In this document: positions 40,249 through 52,428 of the stretch, piece by piece | Layout of the letters: every line of letters starts with the position of its first letter | How positions within the stretch are numbered: the first letter of the stretch is position 1 | Assembly (NCBI RefSeq): GCF_016811995.1 | Contig: NZ_CP069159.1 | Coordinates: 1,922,001 to 1,986,000, forward strand | Length of the DNA: 64,000 nucleotides | Reading direction: 5' to 3' | Origin: Citrobacter sp. R56 | GTDB taxonomy: Bacteria; Pseudomonadota; Gammaproteobacteria; Enterobacterales; Enterobacteriaceae | Notes under the pieces: model-generated | Databases searched by the model: none | The model's input: the letters and a program-made list of their open reading frames with translations, nothing else | What the model was told of the DNA's origin: nothing | Made by a program: the position numbers and the translations under genes

Positions 40249-40282
40249 CGTGGTTGAGCGATAACATAACAGGAGATGCGTG

Positions 40283-40804
40283 ATGTCCATTATTCTCGGC
40301 ATTGACCCGGGCTCGCGCATCACCGGTTATGGCGTGATCCGCCAGGTCGGTCGGCAACTGACCTACCTGGGCAGCGGATGTATTCGTACCAAAGTGGATG
40401 ATTTACCGTCGCGCCTGAAGCTGATTTATGCGGGCGTGTCGGAAATCATTACCCAGTTTCAGCCGGACTACTTTGCCATTGAGCAGGTTTTTATGGCGAA
40501 GAACGCGGATTCCGCGCTCAAGCTGGGTCAGGCGCGTGGTGTGGCGATTGTCGCTGCCGTAAATCAGGATCTGCCGGTGTTTGAATATGCGGCACGTCAG
40601 GTCAAGCAGACCGTCGTCGGGATAGGCAGCGCGGAGAAAAGTCAGGTGCAGCATATGGTGCGTACCTTGCTTAAACTCCCCGCTAACCCGCAGGCGGATG
40701 CCGCCGATGCGCTGGCGATTGCCATCACCCACTGCCATGTAAGCCAAAACGCGATGCAAATGAGCGACTCCAGACTCAATCTGGCGCGTGGACGACTGCG
40801 ATAA
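40283..40804 (+). CDS. ruvC: RuvC, Holliday junction resolvase
   Basis: RuvC cleaves Holliday junctions as a dimer with RuvAB. The 173-residue product has the acidic site: Asp7 ([12 protein letters not shown]), Glu66 (AIEQVF), and Asp138/Asp141 ([11 protein letters not shown]). ATG 40283 directly follows an in-frame GTG and lies after AGGAGA; it gives the E. coli length. E. coli yebB, normally between ruvC and ruvA, is absent. Confidence 0.97.
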   Translation: MSIILGIDPGSRITGYGVIRQVGRQLTYLGSGCIRTKVDDLPSRLKLIYAGVSEIITQFQPDYFAIEQVFMAKNADSALKLGQARGVAIVAAVNQDLPVFEYAARQVKQTVVGIGSAEKSQVQHMVRTLLKLPANPQADAADALAIAITHCHVSQNAMQMSDSRLNLARGRLR

Positions 40805-40816
40805 TAGCAAATCAGG

Positions 40817-40832
40817 CTGGATAAATATCCAG
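40817..40832. promoter_or_regulatory. LexA box of ruvAB
   Basis: CTGGATAAATATCCAG matches CTG-N10-CAG with an AT-rich centre. It covers the -35 of a promoter TGGATA (40818-40823), N17, TATGAT (40841-40846), so ruvAB is SOS-controlled as in E. coli. The T-run after it makes it also look like a terminator. Confidence 0.88.
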
Positions 40833-40885
40833 CATTTTTTTATGATACACCTTTGTATCAAGAGCCATTAACGCAGGAGCGTCAT

Positions 40886-41497
40886 GTGATAGGCAGACTC
40901 AGAGGCATTATTCTCGAAAAACAACCCCCGTTGGTACTGCTGGAAACGGGCGGTGTCGGCTATGAAGTACATATGCCGATGACCTGCTTTTATGAGCTGC
41001 CGGAAGCGGGGCAGGAGGCGATTATCTTCACCCATTTTGTGGTGCGTGAAGATGCTCAACTGCTGTATGGCTTTAACAACAAACAGGAACGTACCCTGTT
41101 TAAAGAATTGATTAAGACGAACGGCGTCGGCCCGAAGCTGGCGCTGGCAATCCTCTCGGGCATGTCGGCGCAGCAGTTTGTTAACGCCGTCGAGCGTGAA
41201 GATCCCGCCGCCCTGGTGAAACTACCGGGCATTGGCAAGAAAACGGCCGAGCGTCTGATTGTCGAAATGAAAGATCGCTTCAAAGGGTTGCATGGCGATC
41301 TGTTTACGCCTGCCTCCGATCTGGTGCTGACCTCTCCGGCCAGCCCGGCAACAGATGATGCTGAACAGGAAGCGGTTGCCGCGCTGGTGGCGCTGGGCTA
41401 TAAACCTCAGGAAGCCAGCCGGATGGTCAGCAAAATTGCCCGCCCGGATGCCAGCAGCGAAACATTGATCCGCGAAGCGCTCCGCGCCGCGCTGTGA
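40886..41497 (+). CDS. ruvA: RuvA, Holliday junction-binding subunit
   Basis: RuvA tetramers bind the junction and load RuvB motors. The 203-residue product equals the E. coli length, with an OB fold, two helix-hairpin-helix motifs ([16 protein letters not shown] and [16 protein letters not shown]) and the C-terminal RuvB-contact domain after a flexible linker. The GTG at 40886, 6 bases after AGGAG, gives the E. coli start (IGRLRGII). Confidence 0.97.
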   Translation: MIGRLRGIILEKQPPLVLLETGGVGYEVHMPMTCFYELPEAGQEAIIFTHFVVREDAQLLYGFNNKQERTLFKELIKTNGVGPKLALAILSGMSAQQFVNAVEREDPAALVKLPGIGKKTAERLIVEMKDRFKGLHGDLFTPASDLVLTSPASPATDDAEQEAVAALVALGYKPQEASRMVSKIARPDASSETLIREALRAAL

Positions 41498-41502
41498 GGT
41501 AG

Positions 41503-42516
<1,014 letters not shown>

Positions 42517-42518
42517 GC

Positions 42519-42562
42519 GTAGCGCCGGATAGCGATGCTAGCGCATCCTATCCGGCCTGGAA
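42519..42562. repeat. REP (palindromic unit)-like element
   Basis: CGCCGGATAG pairs with CTATCCGGCCTG around an imperfect centre, resembling enterobacterial REP units (GCCGGATGGCG...TATCCGGCCTAC). It lies just after ruvB, a usual place. Confidence 0.7.
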
Positions 42563-42579
42563 ATACCGCGCAATCCGGC

Positions 42580-42610
42580 AAAAAAACAGGCCTCAACTGG
42601 CCTGTTTTTT
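42580..42610. terminator. Bidirectional terminator, ruvB / znuB
   Basis: AACAGGCC (42585-42592) pairs with GGCCTGTT (42599-42606), with a T-run on one side and an A-run on the other, so it serves both converging genes. The znuB stop codon begins in its loop. Confidence 0.88.
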
Positions 42611-43378
42611 CATCATGGTAAGGATAAACAGCAGCGCAGCGCACAGAACGACCGAAGGGCCGGCTGGCGTGTCGTAAAATGCCGAAAAGGTCAGCCCGCC
42701 TGTAACCGCTACCATTCCTACAATCACCGCAACGCCTGCCATTTGCTCTGGCGTACGGGCAAAGCGACGCGCCGTGGCAGCAGGGATTATCAGCAATGAG
42801 GTGATGATCAGCGCGCCAACAAACTTCATTGCCACCCCGATCGTTAACGCCGTCACCAGCATCAGCAGAAGTTTCACGCGCTGAATTTTCACCCCATCAA
42901 CAAACGCCAGGTCCGGGCTGATGGTCATGGACAGCAAATTGCGCCACTGCCAGAACAAAATCGCCAGAACAATGACGACGCCAATGGCGATGGAGATCAG
43001 ATCTTCAGGCGTAACTGCCAGTAAATCGCCAAACAGATAGGCCATCAAATCGACACGGATATTCGACATCAGGCTGACCACCACCAGACCCAGCGACAGG
43101 GCGCTGTGCGCCATAATGCCCAGCAGAGTGTCGATCGCAAGGTGAGGGCGCTTCTCAAGCCACACCAGACCTGCTGCCAGCACCAGCGTGACGGCGATGA
43201 CCGCGTAAAACGGATTCACATCCAGCAGCAGACCAAATGCCACGCCTAACAGCGAAGCGTGCGCCAGCGTATCGCCAAAATACGACATCCGACGCCAGAC
43301 CACGAACGAGCCCAGCGGACCTGCAGCGCAGGCCAGCATGATCCCGGCGAACCAGCCGGGTAACAAAAATTCAATCAT
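42593..43378 (-). CDS. znuB: ZnuB, zinc ABC transporter permease
   Basis: The membrane subunit of the high-affinity zinc importer. The 261-residue product has about eight hydrophobic segments of the ABC-3 family, with [21 protein letters not shown] near the start and [24 protein letters not shown] toward the end. Its start overlaps the znuC stop region by 4 bases. The stop TGA sits in the loop of the shared terminator hairpin. Confidence 0.97.
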   Translation of the reverse strand: MIEFLLPGWFAGIMLACAAGPLGSFVVWRRMSYFGDTLAHASLLGVAFGLLLDVNPFYAVIAVTLVLAAGLVWLEKRPHLAIDTLLGIMAHSALSLGLVVVSLMSNIRVDLMAYLFGDLLAVTPEDLISIAIGVVIVLAILFWQWRNLLSMTISPDLAFVDGVKIQRVKLLLMLVTALTIGVAMKFVGALIITSLLIIPAATARRFARTPEQMAGVAVIVGMVAVTGGLTFSAFYDTPAGPSVVLCAALLFILTMMKKQAS

Positions 43379-44130
43379 GAGTGACCATTTCCCCGGCGCA
43401 ATACAATACGGCCCTGTAAATCATGGCGATGATTATGATGATGGCGATAAATGCCTAACTGCTCTGCGCCGCGCGGCCCAAACATGGAGATAAACTCCGG
43501 GTGCATTGAGACAATTTCTGGTGTACCGGAGCAGCAAATGTGGTGATTCAGACACAGCACTTCGTCTGTTTTGGCCATCACCAGGTGCAGGTCATGCGAC
43601 ACCATCAACACCGCGCAGTCGAGTTCTCGACGCAACTGGTCGATGAGATCGTAAAGCGCCACCTGACCGTTGACATCGACGCCCTGCGTTGGCTCATCCA
43701 GCACCAGCAACTGCGGTTGATTCAATAACGCGCGCGCCAACAGCACACGTTGCGTTTCCCCGCCGGATAACTTTTGCATGGGCGCGTTAATCAGATGGCC
43801 TGCCTGAACGCGTTTAAGCGCAGGAAGAATGTCTGATTTATGCGTGCCGGGTCGTAAGCGTAAAAAACGGTTTACGGTGAGTGGGAGCGTGGTATCGAGA
43901 TACAGTTTCTGCGGGACATAGCCGACGCGTAGCTGGCCGTTACGCTTGATAACGCCTTCATCAGGTGTTACGAGCCCTAATACCACACGTACCAGGGTGG
44001 ACTTCCCGGCACCGTTAGGGCCAAGGAGAGTCAAAATTTTTCCGGGTCTGAGTTCAAGCGACACGTCAGAAAGGACGCGGCGTTGACCATAAGAGACCGA
44101 GACATTTTCCAGTGAAACCAAAGTCGTCAT
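43375..44130 (-). CDS. znuC: ZnuC, zinc ABC transporter ATPase
   Basis: The ATP-binding subunit of ZnuABC. The 251-residue product has Walker A ([10 protein letters not shown]), the signature [15 protein letters not shown], Walker B ([12 protein letters not shown]) and the H-loop (VSHDLHL). A His-rich stretch ([10 protein letters not shown]) follows near the C-terminus. ATG 44130 gives [15 protein letters not shown], the E. coli start; 17 in-frame codons upstream lie in the Zur operator and are not coding. Confidence 0.96.
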   Translation of the reverse strand: MTTLVSLENVSVSYGQRRVLSDVSLELRPGKILTLLGPNGAGKSTLVRVVLGLVTPDEGVIKRNGQLRVGYVPQKLYLDTTLPLTVNRFLRLRPGTHKSDILPALKRVQAGHLINAPMQKLSGGETQRVLLARALLNQPQLLVLDEPTQGVDVNGQVALYDLIDQLRRELDCAVLMVSHDLHLVMAKTDEVLCLNHHICCSGTPEIVSMHPEFISMFGPRGAEQLGIYRHHHNHRHDLQGRIVLRRGNGHS

Positions 44131-44157
44131 GTCAATTTTAGGCTTGCAGAAGTTATA

Positions 44158-44179
44158 GAATGTTATAATATCACATTTC
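44158..44179. promoter_or_regulatory. Zur operator, znuCB / znuA
   Basis: GAATGTTATAATATCACATTTC is a near-palindrome matching the E. coli Zur box. It lies between the divergent genes and includes TATAAT-like -10 elements in both directions, so zinc-loaded Zur would silence both. Confidence 0.88.
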
Positions 44180-44208
44180 ACACATTCATTACGATGATTC
44201 GTTGCATT

Positions 44209-45153
44209 ATGTTACATAAAAATACGCTTCTTTTCGCAGCATTATCCGCTGCTCTTTGGGGGAGTGCAACACACGCCGCAAATGCCTCTGTCGTTGCCTC
44301 CCTTAAGCCCCTGGGGTTCATTGCTTCCGCGATTGCTGATGGTGTAACAGAGACCGAGGTTTTATTGCCGGATGGCGCCTCGGAACATGATTACTCACTG
44401 CGTCCTTCCGACGTAAAACGCTTACAGGGCGCGGACTTAGTTGTCTGGATTGGTCCAGAGATGGAAGCGTTCATGGAAAAGTCAGTAAAGAACATTCCAG
44501 AGTCAAAACAGGTAACGATTGCGCAGCTTCCGTCGGTGAAACCGTTGCTCATGAAAGGGGGGGACGACGACGACGACGAGCATGATCATGACCCTGCTCA
44601 TGATGAAAAAGGTGACGACCATCACCATCACGGCGACTACAACATGCATCTTTGGCTTTCCCCAGAGATAGCGCGGTCTTCAGCGGTTGCAATCCATGAT
44701 AAATTAGTGGAACTTATGCCGCAAAGTCGAGCCAAACTTGACGCCAACCTGAAGGATTTTGAGGCACAATTAGCCCAGGTCGATAAACAGGTCGGTAACG
44801 AGCTCGCACCGCTCAAGGGGAAAGGGTACTTCGTTTTTCATGACGCTTATGGTTACTACGAAAAACACTTCGGACTGACGCCGCTTGGTCACTTCACCGT
44901 CAACCCTGAGATTCAACCTGGTGCGCAGCGTTTACATGAAATAAGAACACAGTTGGTTGAGCAAAAAGCAACCTGCGTTTTTGCTGAGCCACAGTTCAGG
45001 CCAGCGGTCGTTGAAGCCGTTGCGAGAGGGACATCCGTTCGAATGGGAACGTTGGATCCCCTCGGAACGCATATTGCACTGGGTAAAACGAGCTATTCAG
45101 CGTTTTTGACTCAATTAGCGAACCAGTATGCGAGCTGCCTGAAAGGAGATTAA
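44209..45153 (+). CDS. znuA: ZnuA, periplasmic zinc-binding protein
   Basis: The zinc receptor of ZnuABC, 314 residues. It has a signal peptide ([17 protein letters not shown]), zinc ligands expected at His60 ([12 protein letters not shown]), the His of NMHLWLSPE and the His of [12 protein letters not shown], and the flexible acidic/His-rich loop ([19 protein letters not shown] then DDHHHHGD) that scavenges zinc. ATG 44209 is chosen because it begins the signal as in E. coli; an ATG at 44194 is an alternative. It is divergent from znuCB. Confidence 0.97.
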   Translation: MLHKNTLLFAALSAALWGSATHAANASVVASLKPLGFIASAIADGVTETEVLLPDGASEHDYSLRPSDVKRLQGADLVVWIGPEMEAFMEKSVKNIPESKQVTIAQLPSVKPLLMKGGDDDDDEHDHDPAHDEKGDDHHHHGDYNMHLWLSPEIARSSAVAIHDKLVELMPQSRAKLDANLKDFEAQLAQVDKQVGNELAPLKGKGYFVFHDAYGYYEKHFGLTPLGHFTVNPEIQPGAQRLHEIRTQLVEQKATCVFAEPQFRPAVVEAVARGTSVRMGTLDPLGTHIALGKTSYSAFLTQLANQYASCLKGD

Positions 45154-45168
45154 CGAGGAAGTGAATAC

Positions 45169-46491
45169 GTGCAACAGATAGCCCGCTCTGTCGCTCTGGC
45201 ATTTAATAATCTGCCCAGACCCCATCGCGTCATGCTGGGGTCCCTTACTGTTCTGACACTTGCTGTCGCGGTGTGGCGCCCATACGTTTATCACCCAGAG
45301 TCCGCGCCGATCGTCAAAACCATCGAACTGGAAAAAAGTGAGATTCGGTCGCTGTTACCTGAGGCGAGCGAACCTATCGATCAGGCTGCGCAGGAAGATG
45401 AAGAGATTCCTCAGGATGAACTGGATGACAAAACCTCCGGTGAGGTGGGCGTCCACGAATATGTGGTCTCCACCGGCGATACGCTGAGCAGCATCCTGAA
45501 CCAGTACGGCATTGAAATGGGCGATATCAGCCAGCTTGCCGCTGCAGACAAAGAATTGCGAAACCTGAAAATCGGTCAACAACTCTCCTGGACGCTGACT
45601 GCTGACGGCGATTTACAACGTCTGACCTGGGAAGTCTCCCGCCGCGAAACCCGCACTTACGATCGCACGGCTGCCAATGGTTTTAAGATGAGCAGCGAGA
45701 TGCAGCAAGGTGACTGGGTTAACAGCCTGATGAAAGGCACCGTCGGCGGCAGTTTTGTCTCCAGTGCGAAAGAGGCAGGACTCACCAGCGCGGAAATTAG
45801 CGCCGTGATCAAAGCCATGCAGTGGCAGATGGACTTCCGCAAACTGAAAAAAGGCGATGAATTCTCGGTACTGATGTCACGTGAGATGCTGGATGGCAAA
45901 CGCGAACAAAGCCAGTTGTTGGGCGTGCGGTTACGTTCTGACGGTAAAGACTACTACGCGATTCGCGCTGAGGACGGTAAGTTCTACGATCGCAATGGTA
46001 CCGGACTTGCCAAAGGATTTATGCGTTTCCCGACGGCGAAACAGTTCCGTATTTCGTCCAACTTTAACCCTCGTCGTCTGAACCCGGTGACAGGACGTGT
46101 TGCACCGCATAAAGGCGTCGATTTCGCGATGCCGCAAGGTACGCCGGTACTGTCGGTTGGTGACGGTGAAGTGGTGGTCGCAAAACGTAGCGGTGCGGCG
46201 GGTTACTACGTCGCGATCCGTCATGGACGCACTTACACCACCCGTTATATGCACTTGCGTAAACTGTTAGTGAAACCGGGGCAAAAAGTGAAACGTGGCG
46301 ATCGCATCGCGCTTTCAGGGAATACCGGAAGATCAACCGGTCCGCATCTGCACTATGAAGTATGGGTCAACCAACAAGCGGTGAACCCGCTGACGGCGAA
46401 ACTGCCGCGTACGGAAGGGCTGACAGGATCGGATCGCCGTGATTATCTGGCCCAGGTGAAAGACGTCCTGCCGCAGTTGCGTTTCGACTAA
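45169..46491 (+). CDS. mepM: MepM, murein DD-endopeptidase (LysM, M23)
   Basis: MepM cuts D-Ala-mDAP cross-links to let the cell wall grow. The 440-residue product has one N-terminal membrane anchor (RVMLGSLTVLTLAVAVW), a LysM domain (EYVVSTGDTLSSILNQYG), an extra N-terminal domain, and an M23 domain with HKGVDFAMP (His-x3-Asp) and the HLHYEVW zinc/catalytic His pair. Start is GTG 45169, 15 bases after znuA. In E. coli lpxM follows; here the next gene is hinT. Confidence 0.97.
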   Translation: MQQIARSVALAFNNLPRPHRVMLGSLTVLTLAVAVWRPYVYHPESAPIVKTIELEKSEIRSLLPEASEPIDQAAQEDEEIPQDELDDKTSGEVGVHEYVVSTGDTLSSILNQYGIEMGDISQLAAADKELRNLKIGQQLSWTLTADGDLQRLTWEVSRRETRTYDRTAANGFKMSSEMQQGDWVNSLMKGTVGGSFVSSAKEAGLTSAEISAVIKAMQWQMDFRKLKKGDEFSVLMSREMLDGKREQSQLLGVRLRSDGKDYYAIRAEDGKFYDRNGTGLAKGFMRFPTAKQFRISSNFNPRRLNPVTGRVAPHKGVDFAMPQGTPVLSVGDGEVVVAKRSGAAGYYVAIRHGRTYTTRYMHLRKLLVKPGQKVKRGDRIALSGNTGRSTGPHLHYEVWVNQQAVNPLTAKLPRTEGLTGSDRRDYLAQVKDVLPQLRFD

Positions 46492-46513
46492 CCCGTTTAG
46501 CATGTTCCTCTAA

Positions 46514-46543
46514 AGCCGGTACACAATGTGTACCGGCTTTTTT
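46514..46543 (+). terminator. Intrinsic terminator of mepM
   Basis: AGCCGGTACAC (46514-46524) pairs with GTGTACCGGCT (46528-46538), followed by a run of T residues. The synteny break lies between here and hinT. Confidence 0.92.
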
Positions 46544-46648
46544 GTTTCTGCCGGGCGTTCAACCGAAACGGTGGGTTGCTAGAAGAGGGGGAAATGGCGA
46601 TAAGCGCAGCACCAGATAAGCTTTTACTGAATAAATCGCGGGTTAAAG

Positions 46649-46678
46649 TTGAAAGAGCGTGAGTAACTCGCTCATACT
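46649..46678 (+). promoter_or_regulatory. Predicted hinT promoter
   Basis: TTGAAA (46649-46654), an 18-base spacer, and CATACT (46673-46678), about 70 bases before hinT. The spacer holds a short inverted repeat GAGCG/CGCTC. Confidence 0.5.
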
Positions 46679-46747
46679 CTATACTCGCAATGCGGCTCAG
46701 CGTAGCATGGTGAAACGTAAGAGCTAATTATGAAAAAGGAAAACGTC

Positions 46748-47107
46748 GTGGCAGAAGAAACTATTTTCAGCAAAATCATCCGTCGTGAAATTCCCTCGGA
46801 TATCGTTTATCAGGACGATCTGGTCACTGCATTTCGTGATATCTCTCCCCAGGCGCCGACACATATCCTCATTATTCCAAATATCCTGATCCCCACCGTC
46901 AATGACGTGACGGCTGAGCACGAGCAGGCGCTGGGTCGGATGATCACCGTGGCGGCGAAAATCGCCGAACAGGAAGGTATTGCTGCTGACGGTTATCGTT
47001 TAATTATGAATACCAATCGCCATGGCGGACAAGAGGTGTATCACATCCATATGCACCTGTTAGGCGGTCGCGCACTGGGTCCAATGCTTGCGCATAAAGG
47101 TCTTTGA
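46748..47107 (+). CDS. hinT: HinT, HIT-family purine nucleoside phosphoramidase
   Basis: A 119-residue histidine triad hydrolase acting on nucleoside phosphoramidates. It has the family triad [14 protein letters not shown] and the N-terminal [19 protein letters not shown]. The GTG at 46748 gives the E. coli start (AEETIFSK); an upstream ATG at 46730 in frame would add six residues. First gene of the hinT-ycfL-lpoB-thiK-nagZ-ycfP cluster. Confidence 0.96.
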   Translation: MAEETIFSKIIRREIPSDIVYQDDLVTAFRDISPQAPTHILIIPNILIPTVNDVTAEHEQALGRMITVAAKIAEQEGIAADGYRLIMNTNRHGGQEVYHIHMHLLGGRALGPMLAHKGL

Positions 47108-47484
47108 TGATGACGAGAGGATGCGTTGCGCTGTCGTTGGCGGTGCTGTTGCTCGTTGGCTGCCGTTCACATCCTGAAATACCGGTGAGTGATGAGCAGA
47201 CGCTGGTCATGGAATCAACGCTACTGGCGGCGGGGATCACCGCAGAGCCTCCGGCGTTGACGACGTCCGATATTCAGACTTCTGCCTCCTCGCGACTTTA
47301 TAACGAAAGACAAGAACCCGTTACCGTTCATTATCGCTTTTATTGGTATGACGCCAGAGGACTGGAAATGCATCCTCTGGAGAAGCCGCGTAGCGTAACA
47401 ATCCCGGCGCACTCGTCGGTTACGTTATACGGAAGCGCCAATTATCTGGGGGCGCACAAAGTTAGACTTTATCTTTATTTGTAA
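47107..47484 (+). CDS. ycfL: YcfL, outer-membrane-type lipoprotein of unknown function
   Basis: A 125-residue lipoprotein with lipobox LLVGCRSH and a beta-rich mature part (VTVHYRFYWYDARGLEM). The ATG overlaps the hinT stop (TGATG), showing translational coupling. Conserved as neighbour of lpoB in enterobacteria; role not established. Confidence 0.92.
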   Translation: MMTRGCVALSLAVLLLVGCRSHPEIPVSDEQTLVMESTLLAAGITAEPPALTTSDIQTSASSRLYNERQEPVTVHYRFYWYDARGLEMHPLEKPRSVTIPAHSSVTLYGSANYLGAHKVRLYLYL

Positions 47485-47494
47485 GAGGTGAATC

Positions 47495-48122
47495 TTGATA
47501 ACTAAAATACATCGCTACGCACTGGTAGCCGCGCTGGCGATATTCCTCTCGGGATGTGTGACCCAACGAGAACAACCCGCGCCGGTCGATGAAGCGAAAC
47601 CGACACCTGAACAGCCTGTTCAGCCGGAGCAACCAGTGCCTGTCGTACCGACGGTGCCGACGGTTCCTCAGCAACCGGGTCCCATTGAGCATGAAGATCA
47701 GACTGCGCAACCCGCACCGCGCGTCCGTCACTATGACTGGAACGGTGCCATGCAACCGATGGTCGGAAAAATGTTGCAGGCGGGAGGGATTGCGGCAGGG
47801 AATGTCCTGCTGGTCGACAGCGTAAACAACCGTACCAATGGCTCCCTCAATGCGGGTGAAGCGACGGATACGTTACGCAATGCGCTGGCGAATAACGGCA
47901 AATTTACGCTGGTGTCGGTACAGCAGTTGTCGCTGGCAAAACAACAGTTAGGGTTGTCTCCGCAAGACAGTCTGGGAACCCGCAGTAAAGCCATCGGGAT
48001 TGCCCGCAACGTGGGCGCGCAATACGTGCTCTATTCCAGTGCGACGGGTAACGTCAATGCCCCTACGCTGCAAATGCAGCTCATGCTGGTGCAAACTGGC
48101 GAGATAATCTGGTCGGGTAAAG

Positions 48123-48142
<20 letters not shown>
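47495..48142 (+). CDS. lpoB: LpoB, activator lipoprotein of PBP1b
   Basis: LpoB reaches from the outer membrane through the peptidoglycan to activate PBP1b. The 215-residue product has the lipobox IFLSGCVTQ, a long Pro/Glu/Val-rich disordered stalk (~25-75) and the globular domain ([17 protein letters not shown] onward) that contacts the PBP1b UB2H domain. The start is read as TTG 47495 after AAGAGG, the only start that keeps the whole signal. It overlaps thiK by 20 bases. Confidence 0.95.
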
Positions 48143-49983
<1,841 letters not shown>

Positions 49984-50021
49984 CACTCCCGTCAGGGGAG
50001 TCGGGTTTTGGTGAGGATGCG

Positions 50022-50564
50022 ATGATTATCTATTTACACGGTTTTGACTCTAACAGTCCGGGTAACCACGAGAAAGTGCTGCAACTGCAATTTATTGACC
50101 CGGATGTCAGGCTGATCAGCTACAGCACGAGGCATCCTAAACATGATATGCAGCATCTGCTGAAAGAAGTGGACAAAATGTTGCAGCTCAACGTGGACGA
50201 ACGCCCGTTGATTTGTGGTGTGGGTCTTGGCGGCTACTGGGCGGAACGAATCGGTTTTCTCTGTGACATTCGCCAGGTGGTGTTTAATCCGAATCTGTTC
50301 CCTTATGAGAACATGGAAGGCAAAATCGACCGTCCGGAAGAGTACGCCGATATCGCCACCAAGTGCGTAACCAACTTTCGGGAAAAGAACCGCGATCGTT
50401 GCCTGGTGATCCTTTCTCGCCATGATGAAGCCTTGAACAGCCAACGTTCGTCAGAAGAGTTGCACCATTTCTACGAAATTGTGTGGGATGAGGAGCAAAC
50501 CCATAAGTTCAAGAATATCTCGTCTCATTTGCAGCGAATTAAAGCCTTTAAGACCCTGGGTTAA
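50022..50564 (+). CDS. ycfP: YcfP, UPF0227 alpha/beta-hydrolase-like protein
   Basis: A 180-residue protein with an esterase-like alpha/beta fold. It begins [20 protein letters not shown] and has a nucleophile-elbow-like [13 protein letters not shown] in which Gly replaces the usual Ser context, and [10 protein letters not shown]. Function not established. It follows nagZ by 38 bases and is followed by a terminator. Confidence 0.93.
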   Translation: MIIYLHGFDSNSPGNHEKVLQLQFIDPDVRLISYSTRHPKHDMQHLLKEVDKMLQLNVDERPLICGVGLGGYWAERIGFLCDIRQVVFNPNLFPYENMEGKIDRPEEYADIATKCVTNFREKNRDRCLVILSRHDEALNSQRSSEELHHFYEIVWDEEQTHKFKNISSHLQRIKAFKTLG

Positions 50565-50586
50565 CAGGGTCAGACTGTTTTGTAAG

Positions 50587-50610
50587 ACCAGCCTTCGGGC
50601 TGGTTTTTTT
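50587..50610 (+). terminator. Intrinsic terminator of ycfP
   Basis: ACCAGCC (50587-50593), TTCG loop, GGCTGGT (50598-50604), then seven T residues. Confidence 0.93.
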
Positions 50611-50651
50611 ATGCATATTGCCAGTGTTGTCTAACTTTTCAGCGAGAAAAC

Positions 50652-50665
50652 TTGATGCACATCAA
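50652..50665. promoter_or_regulatory. FNR box upstream of ndh
   Basis: TTGATGCACATCAA matches the FNR consensus TTGAT-N4-ATCAA exactly. With a -10 TATTCT at 50695-50700 it is centred near -50, the position from which FNR represses ndh in E. coli. Confidence 0.9.
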
Positions 50666-50801
50666 TTTTGGTATGACCAATGCACCGTTCGTGTTATTCT
50701 CACTCTCGAAGTCGCTTTTCATTGTCGTAACTTGTTGTTAATTAAAGGCTATGCCTATAACGTTTAATTAACAATTGGTTAATAAATTTAAGGGGGTCAC
50801 C

Positions 50802-52106
50802 TTGACTACACCATTGAAAAAAATCGTGATTGTCGGCGGTGGTGCTGGCGGGCTCGAAATGGCGACGCAGTTGGGCAAAAAACTGGGCCGCAAGAAAAAA
50901 GCGAAAATCACGCTGGTGGACAGAAATCACAGCCATCTGTGGAAACCGCTGTTGCACGAAGTGGCGACCGGTTCGCTGGATGAAGGTGTGGATGCGCTGA
51001 GCTACCTGGCGCATGCGCGCAATCATGGTTTCCAGTTTCAGCTTGGATCAGTGATGGATATCGATCGTGAAGCAAAAACGATAACCATTGCCGAACTGCG
51101 CGATGAAAAAGGGGAGCTGTTGGTGCCGGAGCGTAAAATCGCCTATGACACGCTGGTGATGGCGCTGGGAAGTACCTCCAATGATTTCAATACGCCAGGC
51201 GTGAAAGAGCACTGCATTTTCCTCGATAACCCACATCAGGCGCGCCGTTTCCATCACGAAATGTTGAACCTGTTTTTGAAATACTCCGCTAACCTGGGAG
51301 CGAACGGTAAGGTTAACATCGCCATTGTGGGCGGGGGCGCAACGGGCGTTGAGCTCTCGGCAGAACTGCATAATGCAGTGAAACAACTGCACAGTTACGG
51401 TTACAAAGGGCTGACCAACGAAGCGCTGAATGTGACGCTGGTTGAAGCCGGTGAACGTATTCTGCCAGCATTGCCGCCACGTATTTCTGGCGCAGCGCAT
51501 AGCGAATTGACCAAACTGGGCGTGCGGGTGTTGACGCAGACGATGGTGACCAGTGCTGATGCCGGCGGACTTCACACCAAAGATGGCGAATATATCGAAG
51601 CCGATCTGATGGTGTGGGCGGCAGGTATTAAAGCGCCAGACTTTATGAAAGATATCGGCGGTCTGGAAACCAACCGTATCAATCAACTGGTGGTGGAACC
51701 GACCCTGCAAACCTCCCGCGACCCTGACGTATATGCCATTGGCGACTGTGCATCTTGTGCGCGTCCGGAAGGGGGCTTTGTACCGCCGCGTGCTCAGGCG
51801 GCACACCAGATGGCAACCTGCGCGATGAACAATATCCTGGCGCAGATGAACGGCAAACCGCTGAAAGCGTACCAGTACAAAGATCACGGCTCTCTGGTGT
51901 CTCTCTCCAACTTCTCTACCGTGGGGAGTCTGATGGGGAATCTGACGCGCGGATCAATGATGGTGGAAGGGCGCATCGCCCGCTTCGTTTATGTTTCGCT
52001 GTATCGTATGCACCAGATTGCGTTGCACGGCTACTTCAAAACCGGGTTGATGATGCTGGTTGGCAGCATTAACCGTGTGATTCGCCCACGTCTGAAACTG
52101 CATTAA
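50802..52106 (+). CDS. ndh: Ndh, NADH dehydrogenase II
   Basis: A peripheral-membrane flavoprotein that oxidises NADH and reduces quinone without pumping protons. The 434-residue product has two dinucleotide folds, [14 protein letters not shown] (FAD) and [17 protein letters not shown] (NADH), the FAD-contact [10 protein letters not shown], and a C-terminal amphipathic membrane-binding region ([26 protein letters not shown]). Start is TTG 50802, as in E. coli, preceded by AAGGGGGT. Anaerobic repression is indicated by the upstream FNR box. Confidence 0.97.
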   Translation: MTTPLKKIVIVGGGAGGLEMATQLGKKLGRKKKAKITLVDRNHSHLWKPLLHEVATGSLDEGVDALSYLAHARNHGFQFQLGSVMDIDREAKTITIAELRDEKGELLVPERKIAYDTLVMALGSTSNDFNTPGVKEHCIFLDNPHQARRFHHEMLNLFLKYSANLGANGKVNIAIVGGGATGVELSAELHNAVKQLHSYGYKGLTNEALNVTLVEAGERILPALPPRISGAAHSELTKLGVRVLTQTMVTSADAGGLHTKDGEYIEADLMVWAAGIKAPDFMKDIGGLETNRINQLVVEPTLQTSRDPDVYAIGDCASCARPEGGFVPPRAQAAHQMATCAMNNILAQMNGKPLKAYQYKDHGSLVSLSNFSTVGSLMGNLTRGSMMVEGRIARFVYVSLYRMHQIALHGYFKTGLMMLVGSINRVIRPRLKLH

Positions 52107-52116
52107 TTAACGCTTT

Positions 52117-52148
52117 ACTCACCGGCCATTCGTGCCGGTGAGTTTTTT
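52117..52148 (+). terminator. Intrinsic terminator of ndh
   Basis: ACTCACCGGC (52117-52126) pairs with GCCGGTGAGT (52134-52143), followed by T residues. Confidence 0.9.
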
Positions 52149-52428
52149 ACAGAAAATCCGCCCATCAGTTAACACCGGCCATTTAAGCTAATGACTGAGG
52201 GGAAACACCGGGATTTGGTTCCCGGAGGGACGCCAAACCCGGTGGTCGCCCCGGATATCTCGGTTTTAAACTAACGGCGTTATCCCGCCAGTCCTTGTTA
52301 TGCGCTTCGGAGTACTCCGAATCCTCCTGTTTCGCCACTCAAACCCCTACTTTTCATCCGTTGTCTGATTTGCTTACTTCCCCACCCGTTGCAAAATTGT
52401 TACTAATAGCAAAAAAGGAGGAGTTCCC
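52149..52428. promoter_or_regulatory. ycfJ upstream region with two inverted repeats
   Basis: No gene. A stem pairs CACCGGG-TTTGG (52206-52218, A52213 bulged) with CCAAACCCGGTG (52233-52244), and a perfect 16-base palindrome TTCGGAGTACTCCGAA lies at 52306-52321. Near ycfJ are TACTAAT, a possible -10, and a strong GGAGGAG ribosome site. Confidence 0.65.
52306..52321. repeat. Perfect 16-base palindrome upstream of ycfJ
   Basis: TTCGGAGTACTCCGAA reads the same on both strands. It lies ~108 bases before ycfJ and could be a dimeric repressor or activator site; no match to a regulator I know. Confidence 0.75.
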
